A DNA stretch of 9,270 bases, taken from contig JAQUXV010000075.1 of assembly GCA_028692205.1 (NCBI GenBank), positions 1 through 9,270 of the forward strand, written 5' to 3'. Position numbers and translations under genes: made by a program. Below are positions 1 to 4,975 of this stretch, in pieces. The notes under the pieces are model-generated. The model was given only the letters and a program-made list of their open reading frames with translations. It was not told the DNA's origin and searched no databases. The DNA comes from Eubacteriales bacterium. GTDB taxonomy: Bacteria; Bacillota_A; Clostridia; Christensenellales; Aristaeellaceae. The number at the start of each line of letters is the position of its first letter. Position 1 is the first letter of the stretch.

Positions 1-764
1 CCGCGCCCGCCGCAAGCGAGGCCGGTTACCTGAGCGACCATGAATATCAGGACGATACCCTGCATGTGTGGATTGAGGACATCGAGCGCGACAACAGCGT
101 CTACCACGTGGCGCACGTAACCATTGCCGATCCTTCGCAGCTGCGCACAGCGCTTTCCTGCGACCCGGACGAGGCGACCAAGGCCGCCCCCAGCGTGATC
201 GCCAACGCCTACAACGCCGTCGTAGGCATCAACGGGGACGGCTATCTGTTCCGCACGCAGGGCTATATCGTGCGGCAGGGGCAGGTGCTTCGCAAGTCCG
301 GCGCTACCGAGCTGGATTATCTGATTATCGATACGAACGGCGATCTTCACGCCGTGCGCAAACCCACCAAAAAGACGCTTTCCGCCGCGCTGGAGAGCTG
401 CGACGTCGCCCAGTGCTACTATTTCGGCCCGGTGCTGGTGCTGGACGGGGAAGTGCAAACCGTTTACAACCAGTATGGTTTCGCCCCTCAGGATCGCAGC
501 CCCCGCACAGCCATCGGGCAGGTAGGCCCCCTCAGCTACGTATTGGTGGTAGTGGACGGCCGCAGCGACGACAGCCGCGGCGTAACGCACAAGCAGCTTG
601 CGCAGTTCATGGGCGATCTGGGCTGCCAGACCGCCTATAACCTGGACGGGGGTGGCAGCAGCACCCTGCTTTTCCACGGCGGGGTGTACAACAGCGTCAG
701 CGGCGATGGCGAGCGGGATATCAGCGATATTCTGTACTTCGGCACGGGCATCGGGGCCGAATAA
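1..764 (+). CDS. Phosphodiester glycosidase family (NAGPA-domain) protein, 5' truncated
   Basis: The frame is open from base 3 to the TAA at 762-764, leaving 253 residues; the true start lies left of the window. The GTG at 66 is an internal Val codon, because homology to the next gene begins before it. Family signatures visible are GINGDGY, the block SPRTAIGQ, VVVDGRSDDS and the C-terminal YNLDGGGSSTLLFHGG, typical of the NAGPA domain (PF09992) first described in the mammalian uncovering enzyme. Family members hydrolyse phosphodiester-linked sugars; bacterial ones are usually exported and act on cell-surface or spore-associated glycans, but the substrate here is unknown. The downstream gene (1067-1951) is a paralogue over the whole domain, so this is a tandem duplication. 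Domain assignment is confident; substrate is not inferable. Confidence 0.9.
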   Translation, partial: APAASEAGYLSDHEYQDDTLHVWIEDIERDNSVYHVAHVTIADPSQLRTALSCDPDEATKAAPSVIANAYNAVVGINGDGYLFRTQGYIVRQGQVLRKSGATELDYLIIDTNGDLHAVRKPTKKTLSAALESCDVAQCYYFGPVLVLDGEVQTVYNQYGFAPQDRSPRTAIGQVGPLSYVLVVVDGRSDDSRGVTHKQLAQFMGDLGCQTAYNLDGGGSSTLLFHGGVYNSVSGDGERDISDILYFGTGIGAE

Positions 765-1066
765 CGGTTTAAGGTTCGGTTTTAACGGGTATTCTGTCAC
801 TTGGGCGCGCTACTGCGTGCCCGCACCTATTGGACGTTCGCTACGGGAGACGCCTGAGCAGACGACGGTTCCATAGGGTTTCAAATGTTCCGGCGCACCC
901 GCACGGTTTGGTTTCCCGGCGCGAGATGGTGATAACCGGTCTCCCCGCCGGGCTTCCGCGAGATAGCCGACTGTTGTGTGGATAAAACGCGCTCCGGTTT
1001 TGAAGCCGTACCGGCCCATTCGTAAACGGAGCTTCGTCGTTTGCCGTTGGGGAAGGGGTTTTCGCT
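765..1066. other. Intergenic region between the two NAGPA paralogues, no gene seen
   Basis: These 302 bases hold no credible reading frame. There is no clear U-tract terminator after the first paralogue and no convincing -35/-10 pair before the second, so co-transcription is possible. The main structure is the hairpin annotated at 915-952. A purine-rich Shine-Dalgarno segment (GGGGAAGGGG, 1049-1058) sits 8 nt before the TTG start of the second paralogue. Confidence 0.6.
915..952. other. Stable compound hairpin upstream of the second NAGPA gene
   Basis: CCCGGCG (915-921) pairs perfectly with CGCCGGG (946-952). Inside it GAGA (923-926) pairs with TCTC (940-943), and GGT (928-930) with ACC (935-937) around a GATA loop. 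No U-tract follows on either strand, so it is not an ordinary intrinsic terminator. It could be an mRNA processing or stability element. Confidence 0.5.
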
Positions 1067-1951
1067 TTGCTTACAACCTGGTTGCGGCGCGGCGCGGCCT
1101 TCGCGCTCGCGGTACTGCTGCTTGCCGGCGCGGCGCTGGCCGATGTGACGACGGACGTTTCGCCCCTGCCCTGGGACGATTCGCCCGCCTACGAACCAAA
1201 CCCGGACGATTACAGCGATACCGGCTATTACGATTCCTCTATCCGTGTGGAAATCAGCAAAGCACGGCGCGCCAACGCCACATTCTATGTTGCGCAGATC
1301 TCCGTGAAGCACCCCAGCCAGATCCGCACGGGGCTTGCCCGCACGCTGAACCGCAGCGGAACCAAAATTACCACCATGGCGAAGTATTACAACGCCGTTC
1401 TGGCCATCAACGGCGATGATTACATCGACCGTAAGGTGGGATTGGTGATCCGGCAGGGCGAAACATTGCGCGAAAAAAGCAGTTCGCTGTACGACCTGCT
1501 GCTAATCGACTCCAACGGTGATTTTCACATCGTGAAGCGCGATAATCTGGACATGCTGGACTTTTACCTTTCCGGCGGGCTGGACATCCGCAACGTGTTC
1601 AGCTTCGGGCCCGCGCTGGTGATCGACGGGGAGGAGCAGGCCATTCCGGAAAAGTACAGCTTCGCGCCGCATTATAAAAACCCCCGCGCGGCCATCGGCC
1701 AGCTGGGGGCGCTCCATTACGTATGTGTAATTGTGGATGGCCGCACCGACGACAGCGACGGCGTAACGCTGGAAACGCTGGCGGACTTCATGGCGGAGCT
1801 GGGCTGCACGCAGGCCTACAACCTGGACGGCGGCAACAGCGCCACCATGGTGCTGGGCGGCGAAATCTACAACGATAAATCGCCTTCAAACGAGCGCAGC
1901 ATCAGCGATATTCTGTATTTCGCCTCCACGGTCGACCCCATCGACTGGTAG
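1067..1951 (+). CDS. Secreted phosphodiester glycosidase family (NAGPA-domain) protein
   Basis: 294 residues. I take the TTG at 1067 as start: GGGGAAGGGG lies 8 nt upstream, and it begins a good Sec signal peptide (Arg-Arg at 7-8, hydrophobic run 10-25 ending GAALA, cleavage probably after Ala25). A Pro/Asp/Tyr-rich linker (about 26-57) leads into the NAGPA domain (about 58-290), with AINGDDY at 113-119, NPRAAIGQ at 205-212, IVDGRTDDS at 222-230 and YNLDGGNSATM at 251-261. The protein should act outside the membrane, hydrolysing a sugar phosphodiester or similar bond; the actual substrate is unknown. It is a diverged paralogue of the gene just upstream; the terminal motif reads DGGNSAT here against DGGGSST there. 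A strong hairpin follows the stop codon. Confidence 0.92.
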   Translation: MLTTWLRRGAAFALAVLLLAGAALADVTTDVSPLPWDDSPAYEPNPDDYSDTGYYDSSIRVEISKARRANATFYVAQISVKHPSQIRTGLARTLNRSGTKITTMAKYYNAVLAINGDDYIDRKVGLVIRQGETLREKSSSLYDLLLIDSNGDFHIVKRDNLDMLDFYLSGGLDIRNVFSFGPALVIDGEEQAIPEKYSFAPHYKNPRAAIGQLGALHYVCVIVDGRTDDSDGVTLETLADFMAELGCTQAYNLDGGNSATMVLGGEIYNDKSPSNERSISDILYFASTVDPIDW

Positions 1952-1978
1952 CCGTTCGCGGGGTAAATACGCGGGGTT

Positions 1979-2013
1979 CTGCGCAGTATGCGGCCAAGCC
2001 GTATGCCGCGCAG
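1979..2013 (+). terminator. Long hairpin between convergent genes (terminator-like, no U-tract)
   Basis: CTGCGC (1979-1984) pairs with GCGCAG (2008-2013). After one A-C mismatch, GTATGCGGC (1986-1994) pairs with GCCGTATGC (1998-2006) around a CAA loop. The two G-U pairs form only on the plus-strand RNA, so it most likely marks the 3' end of the NAGPA transcript. It lies between that gene and the convergent acetyltransferase. There is no run of T on either side, so intrinsic termination is uncertain. Confidence 0.5.
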
Positions 2014-2029
2014 GCTCGTATGGCGCTGC

Positions 2030-2461
2030 TTAAGTGTTTGTCTGATGCTTACAGTGGCGGCAGTCCAGGCTGATCTCGTCCGCCAGAACGCGCATTTCCA
2101 CCGGGTTTCCCCCTCCCTGCGGCTGAAACCCATAGCGGGCAAAGAAGGGCGCGCAGGCGCTGGGGCAAACCACTGTGACGCTTTGCGCGTTGTGGGTCAT
2201 CGCCTTGTAGAGCAGCAAACGCACCAGCAGGTCGCCGTAGCCTTCGCCGCGCGCCTGCGCCAGCACGCACACATCCCCCGCGCGGAAGCCGCCGTCGCGC
2301 CACCACAGGCGCGCCGTACCCACGGGCTCGCCCCCGCGGTACACCACCACTTGCTGGGCTTCATCGTCCAGCGCGTCCCGGCCGCGGCCAAGCGCCGCCT
2401 CGCGGATGCGGAGCGCGACGCCAATGTCGCTGCCCTGCGCAAACCATTTTCCCTCAATCAT
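2030..2461 (-). CDS. GNAT family N-acetyltransferase
   Basis: 143 residues from ATG at 2461, preceded by GGGAGG 8 nt upstream; stop TAA at 2030-2032. GNAT enzymes move an acetyl group from acetyl-CoA to an amine. The acetyl-CoA pyrophosphate-binding motif A, pattern (R/Q)xxGx(G/A), is seen as RGEGYG (71-76), after the beta-strand DVCVLAQA. Motif B is FFARYGF (106-112), and GEPVGTARLWW (44-54) is the beta2-beta3 turn. The C-terminus carries a Cys pair, C134-R-H-C137, followed by KHQ; a short Cys-containing tail like this could bind metal or be a disulfide, which is inference. The substrate cannot be told from sequence. Its start codon faces that of the DUF896 gene at only 32 bp, so its promoter must lie inside that gene. 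Confidence 0.9.
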   Translation of the reverse strand: MIEGKWFAQGSDIGVALRIREAALGRGRDALDDEAQQVVVYRGGEPVGTARLWWRDGGFRAGDVCVLAQARGEGYGDLLVRLLLYKAMTHNAQSVTVVCPSACAPFFARYGFQPQGGGNPVEMRVLADEISLDCRHCKHQTNT

Positions 2462-2493
2462 GTTATCAGCCTCCCATTTCGAAAGGAGTTCCC

Positions 2494-2706
2494 ATGGAAC
2501 ACGAAAAAATTCTGCGTATTAACGAATTGGCCCGCCTCAGCCGTGAGCGCGCCCTGACCGACGCCGAAAAAGCGGAACAGGCGGCGCTTCGGCAGGAGTA
2601 CATTGCGGGTTTCCGCGCCAATATGGAGCAGGTGCTCCAAAACGTATCCATCTGCGACGAGGACGGCACGGTACGCCCGCTTCGCAAAAAGACCGATCAG
2701 GAATAA
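2494..2706 (+). CDS. DUF896 (YnzC family) small protein
   Basis: 70 residues from ATG at 2494 with an excellent ribosome site GAAAGGAG (2481-2488). The sequence follows the family pattern known from Bacillus subtilis YnzC: KILRINELARLSRER, then a helix-turn-helix hairpin with LTDAEKAEQAALRQEYI (residues 21-37), then FRANMEQVLQNVSI and a charged tail. Family members are small cytoplasmic proteins of two antiparallel helices. YnzC is linked to the SOS-regulated yneA operon in B. subtilis, but a molecular role is not established. Here the neighbours are not SOS genes. It stands alone, divergent from the acetyltransferase. Confidence 0.92.
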   Translation: MEHEKILRINELARLSRERALTDAEKAEQAALRQEYIAGFRANMEQVLQNVSICDEDGTVRPLRKKTDQE

Positions 2707-2710
2707 CAAA

Positions 2711-2748
2711 GCCCCTTCCGCATGGCCTTTCGGCGCTTCGCAAGGGGC
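2711..2748 (+). terminator. Weak terminator-like hairpin after DUF896 gene
   Basis: GCCCCTT (2711-2717) pairs with AAGGGGC (2742-2748), with a further CG/CG pair past one mismatch. It starts 4 nt after the stop codon. The loop is long and no T-run follows, so it is a weak candidate for the transcript end. Confidence 0.3.
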
Positions 2749-2832
2749 GACAATCCGGATCAAAGACTCCCAACACTTAAATGATACCACTTCGGGCACA
2801 GCATTTCAAGATGAAAATTTTCGGTAAAATGC

Positions 2833-2861
2833 TTGTGGAAACCGGACTCATCGGGTATAAT
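2833..2861 (+). promoter_or_regulatory. Sigma-A-type promoter for the DUF1292 transcript
   Basis: A perfect -10 box TATAAT (2856-2861) stands 17 bp after TTGTGG (2833-2838), a partial -35 match. Transcription would begin near 2868, leaving about 200 nt of leader before the DUF1292 start. This is the only good -10 in the 364-bp gap after DUF896. Confidence 0.6.
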
Positions 2862-2864
2862 GAA

Positions 2865-3020
2865 GTTGACCAAGAGGGCTGGGCCGGATACAGGATCTTA
2901 CGCCGATCAACCGGAAGACCGCAAGCTGTTGTGACACGGCGGTCGCCGCGGGAAGCGAATTCCGGCAAACGGTACGCACGGGCCGGGCCATACGCCTCAG
3001 GGTATTCCCTCTGGGTGGAC
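2865..3020 (+). ncRNA. Candidate structured leader or small RNA before DUF1292
   Basis: The segment begins where the 2856-2861 promoter should start transcription. Its ends pair: GTTgACCaAGAGGG (2865-2878) against CCCTCTgGGTgGAC (3007-3020), 12 of 14 positions. Inside, CCGGAA pairs with a later TTCCGG, and nested in it GACCGC pairs with GCGGTC around a 16-nt loop. It is not recognisably a T-box, cobalamin or c-di-GMP riboswitch, nor 6S, SRP or tmRNA by the motifs I know. The function is open, and it may be only an ordinary GC-rich leader. Confidence 0.35.
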
Positions 3021-3070
3021 CGTGCGGCGCGAAATGCGCGATATACAGATCAGAAAGTGGGGCGGTTCCA

Positions 3071-3448
3071 TTGTTTAGCGATGAAGATCAGGGTTTGGGT
3101 GGCACGACCGCAGAAGACATGGAGAGCCAGGATTATATCGAAGGCGTCGATGAAGACGGAAACCAAGTGCTCTTACAGATCGTCCGCTACTTCTTTTACA
3201 ACGGTGAAGAATACGTTGTATTGGGCGACGCCCAAACGGAGGACGAATGCGGCTGCCACTGCGACGAGTGCGAAACCTGTGAAGATGAAGAGCCCGTTAA
3301 CCTCTACATCATGAAAGTCGTCGAATCGGAAGACGATGAGGATACCGAAGAATTCGTGCCCGTCGAGGATGACGATCTGCTCGAGAAGTTGATCGAGATC
3401 GTGCAGACCGATTTCGAAAAGGAATCGGAACTGGACGACGAGGAGTAA
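3071..3448 (+). CDS. DUF1292 acidic protein with a cysteine cluster
   Basis: 125 residues if started at the TTG (3071), which has AAAGTGGGG ending 8 nt upstream. An in-frame ATG at 3119 would give 109 residues but has no Shine-Dalgarno at a usable distance. The DUF1292 pattern is clear: VDEDGNQVLLQIVRYFFYNGEEYVVL (two pieces, about 26-51), then NLYIMKVV and a very acidic tail ending in LDDEE. Between the two core blocks lies C60-G-C-H-C-D-E-C-E-T-C70, five Cys and one His in 11 residues, where the plain family member YrzB has none; metal binding is plausible but unproved. The role of DUF1292 proteins is unknown. A promoter and long leader precede it, and an intrinsic terminator lies 150 nt after the stop. 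A second DUF1292 gene sits at 7352-7666. Confidence 0.85.
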   Translation: MFSDEDQGLGGTTAEDMESQDYIEGVDEDGNQVLLQIVRYFFYNGEEYVVLGDAQTEDECGCHCDECETCEDEEPVNLYIMKVVESEDDEDTEEFVPVEDDDLLEKLIEIVQTDFEKESELDDEE

Positions 3449-3597
3449 GCCAAGGTAACCCATTAAACTCAGATTCAACCGGTTGATGGTATTCGAACCG
3501 AAAGGATTTTAACCCGGACGGAACAGGAAAACCAACCCGGATCACTGACAGGTATTTCCCATCGAGCAGAGATACAAATTGAATAGCCTGGGTTTTG

Positions 3598-3626
3598 ACC
3601 GGACGGCATTTAGCCGCCCGGTTTTT
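3598..3626 (+). terminator. Intrinsic terminator of the DUF1292 transcript
   Basis: ACCGGACGGC (3598-3607) pairs with GCCGCCCGGT (3613-3622) except for one A-C mismatch, loop ATTTA, followed by a run of T (3622-3626). It is 150 nt after the DUF1292 stop. The stretch between (3449-3597) holds no gene that I can see. Confidence 0.8.
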
Positions 3627-3661
3627 AGAGTTGCCTTTAATAAAAGCAGGAAAGCAAGAGG

Positions 3662-3848
3662 GGTTTCGAACCTGCGGGTGCGACCAAAGGGCTTTCCGCT
3701 CGCCCTTTGGTAACCTTCGGGCGCAGCTTGCGTCCTTTTTTTGTGCTGTTCGGCACTGGCACAGGGAATGCGCCTGCGGGCGCACAGAGGTTTCGCACCT
3801 GCGGGTGCGACCAAAGGGCTTTCCGCTCGCCCTTTGGTAACCTTCGGG
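3662..3848 (+). repeat. Direct repeat of 60 bp, two copies, each with two hairpins
   Basis: Copy one is 3662-3721 and copy two 3789-3848; they differ at one base in 60. Each holds a perfect 10-bp inverted repeat, ACCAAAGGGC and GCCCTTTGGT (arms 3683-3692/3702-3711 and 3810-3819/3829-3838), around the loop TTTCCGCTC, and beside it a 7-bp hairpin with a TGCG tetraloop. The first copy has one mismatch in that second hairpin. Between the copies lie the terminator at 3719-3742 and a hairpin TGCGCC-TGCG-GGCGCA (3769-3784). Short open frames across this block are by-products of the repeat. Confidence 0.9.
3719..3742 (+). terminator. Intrinsic terminator inside the left element
   Basis: GGGCGCA (3719-3725) pairs with TGCGTCC (3729-3735), loop GCT, followed by seven T (3736-3742). 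The one G-U pair forms only on the plus strand. It would stop transcripts entering the element from the DUF1292 side. The right element has the equivalent terminator on the opposite strand. Confidence 0.75.
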
Positions 3849-4021
3849 TCGCCTACGTTGGCGGCGGGCTGCGCGAAAGGGTCGCCCCTCGGAGTACAGG
3901 ATAGTCGTCCACCACCGCTGCGGCAGCGGCGACCGACAAGCCTGTCCATCCTGCGGAGCGAACCCTTTCGCGTCCCGCCTTGCTTGCCGTCAGGCGACAG
4001 GGAAAAATGGCTGCCCTAGTT

Positions 4022-4347
4022 GGCGGAAAGTGCAAAGGGCTTGTTAATACGACCGAAGTATAAGGGCAGAACGAGCGGGAAGTGCAATGAACCTGTTGAG
4101 ACAATTTTGGCATACGGGCAGAATGCAGGCGGAAATTAGAATAGGCCTGTTAAAACGATTCCAGTATACGAGCAAAGTAAGAGCGAAAAGTGCAATGAAC
4201 CTGTTGAAACGGTCTCAATATTCTGGCAAAGTGTGAACAGAAAGTACAACGGATATGTTGAGACAACCGTAGTATAAGGGCAAAATGTAAGCGAAAAGTG
4301 CAATGAACCTGTTGTAACGGCATCGGTATGCAGGCAAAATACAAAGC
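4022..4347. repeat. Six degenerate 54-bp tandem repeats
   Basis: The anchor CTGTT (or a close variant) occurs at 4041, 4093, 4147, 4201, 4255 and 4309, so the period is 54 bp except for the first step of 52. Units run roughly GAAAAGTGCAATGAACCTGT, then a variable stretch, then a GTATA-GGGCAAA-like end. Units 2, 4 and 6 share AAGTGCAATGAACCTGTTG exactly, while 1, 3 and 5 deviate there; units 1 and 5 share AGTATAAGGGCA. This makes three 108-bp dimers. The array is visibly less GC-rich than the flanking genes. The whole unit varies, so it is not a CRISPR array with fixed repeats and unique spacers. Frames open on the minus strand (an 18-residue period) only because 54 is divisible by 3. Confidence 0.9.
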
Positions 4348-4521
4348 AAATTAACTATAAACGCTTATCAGAACTAAAGCCGATCAACTTCAGTCATCAA
4401 TGTTGGCTTTCATGCAAAAAAAACCGTAAAGCGCATAGTGAAACGACGACACGGAAACTTCCCCTTCCCATGCGGTTTCCATCGCTTTTCCCTTGCCTGT
4501 TTGTTAACCGATTTTTCTTCC
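4348..4521. other. AT-richer spacer between tandem array and right element
   Basis: No gene is seen. AAAGCC (4375-4380) can pair with GGCTTT around a loop of about 20 nt, and a run of eight A follows shortly after, near 4416-4423. The segment shares only a vague resemblance with the matching flank of the left element (a TTTTCCCT-like run). I cannot assign a function. Confidence 0.4.
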
Positions 4522-4697
4522 GCTTGCAGATTGTTGCTTCAGGGGGCGCGGTGCTCCCTCGCAGGATGGACAGGCTTGTCGGTCGCCGATACCGCGGATG
4601 CTCCAATAAAGTATAGTAACTCTGCCATCCGTGGTGTCGGCGGACGACTATCCTGTACTCCGAGAGGAAGCACCGCGCCCCTTACCCGACTGCAAGC

Positions 4698-4872
4698 CCG
4701 AAGGGTGCAGGGGCGAGCGGAAAGCCCCTGCTCGCACCCGCAGGTGCGACACCCCCGTGCGTCCGCAGACGCATCCCCTTGCCCGCGCCAAATGGCGCAC
4801 AAAAAAGAGCCCAACAGGGCCCGAAGGTTGCAGGGGCGAGCGGAAAGCCCCTGCTCGCACCCACAGGTGCGA
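4698..4872 (+). repeat. Two copies of the GAGCGGAAA two-hairpin module
   Basis: The copies start at 4698 and 4821 with CCGAAGG. Each has GCAGGGGC-GAGCGGAAA-GCCCCTGC (4707-4731 and 4830-4854), directly followed by TCGCACC-N4-GGTGCGA (4732-4749 and 4855-4872; loops CGCA and CACA). Relative to the left element the first stem has a different sequence and length (8 pairs against 10), but the 9-nt loop is unchanged. Between the copies are TGCGTC-CGCA-GACGCA (4758-4773) and GCGCC-AAAT-GGCGC (4785-4798), matching the equivalent hairpins of the left copy with compensating changes. Confidence 0.85.
4801..4822 (-). terminator. Intrinsic terminator inside the right element
   Basis: On the minus strand GGGCCC (4822-4817) pairs with GGGCTC (4812-4807), loop TGTT, followed by six T (4806-4801). 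One G-U pair forms only on this strand. It is the counterpart of the terminator at 3719-3742 with different stem bases, and would stop read-through from the foldase gene. Confidence 0.7.
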
Positions 4873-4928
4873 CACCCCTTCCCCTTGCACACGGGCAGCG
4901 TGCATTTCCCTTTTGCCTTTTCAAAAGG

Positions 4929-4958
4929 CAAAAAAGAAGGCCCCCTTTTCAGGGGGCC
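4929..4958 (-). terminator. Intrinsic terminator of the foldase gene
   Basis: On the minus strand GGCCCCC (4958-4952) pairs with GGGGGCC (4945-4939), loop TGAAAA, followed by TTCTTTTTT. It begins 17 nt after the stop codon of the foldase gene. Confidence 0.9.
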
Positions 4959-4975
4959 AAAGATGATGGAATGTG

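Larger units (their letters stand above)
3632..3998 (-). repeat. Left copy of a large structured inverted element
   Basis: Read on the minus strand, this has the same order of parts as the element at 4522-4931. Outer stem: 3992-3998 with 3848-3854 (AGGCGAC/GTCGCCT). Second stem: 3974-3979 with 3863-3868, then 3962-3972 with 3872-3882 (ACCCTTTCGCG/CGCGAAAGGGT). The conserved core lies at 3927-3954 and 3888-3910. After the outer stem come CCGAAGG and the two-hairpin module, in two copies (see 3662-3848). A final hairpin with arms TGCTTT/AAAGGCA lies near 3632-3648. G-U pairs in the core stem form only on the minus-strand RNA. There is no transposase or other gene in it. Whether it is transcribed is unknown; the end points are approximate. 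Confidence 0.75.
4522..4931 (+). repeat. Right copy of the large structured inverted element
   Basis: In plus-strand order: outer stem GCTTGCAG/CTGCAAGC (4522-4529 with 4690-4697); second stem of 15 pairs (4541-4555 with 4669-4683, GGGGCGCGGTGCT/AGCACCGCGCCCC plus two pairs); core stem CAGGAT/ATCCTG (4562-4567 with 4650-4655); small hairpin GACA-GGCT-TGTC (4569-4580); and an 18-pair stem (4583-4600 with 4626-4643) capped by a 25-nt loop. Then come CCGAAGG and two copies of the GAGCGGAAA module, and finally a TTGCCTTTT/AAAAGGCAA hairpin. The core (4561-4588, 4642-4664) is identical to the left copy, while nearly all stem sequences differ yet pair. G-U pairs in the 18-pair stem form only on the plus strand. 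No gene is present and no promoter was identified. Confidence 0.75.

Noticed and set aside
2865..3020. 6S RNA
   Set aside because: The overall closed-stem shape is suggestive, but the segment is short for 6S and I see none of the conserved end sequences that I know from Firmicutes 6S.
3003..3030. T-box-like GGGTGGACCG motif upstream of DUF1292
   Set aside because: It lacks the full T-box antiterminator consensus and stem I features, and the downstream gene is not an amino-acid gene.
3478..3510. tRNA T-arm-like GGTTCGAATACC on the minus strand
   Set aside because: The flanking bases do not make a T-stem, and no acceptor, anticodon or D arm can be found.
3595..4019. Open frames on both strands across the 60-bp direct repeats, as if coding a repeat protein
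   Set aside because: The translations simply repeat with the DNA repeat in several frames, no ribosome site or known domain is seen, and the variation preserves hairpin pairing rather than a peptide.
4150..4344. Minus-strand frame with an 18-residue period in the tandem array
   Set aside because: It follows automatically from a 54-bp unit; there is no Shine-Dalgarno site and the first unit spacing of 52 bp breaks the frame.
4022..4347. CRISPR array
   Set aside because: The whole 54-bp unit is degenerate; there are no constant repeats with unique spacers and no cas genes.
3632..4931. Insertion sequence with terminal inverted repeats
   Set aside because: No transposase or remnant lies between the inverted copies, no target-site duplication was found by eye, and the copies differ in stem sequence, unlike ordinary transposon ends. 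A non-autonomous element cannot be excluded.
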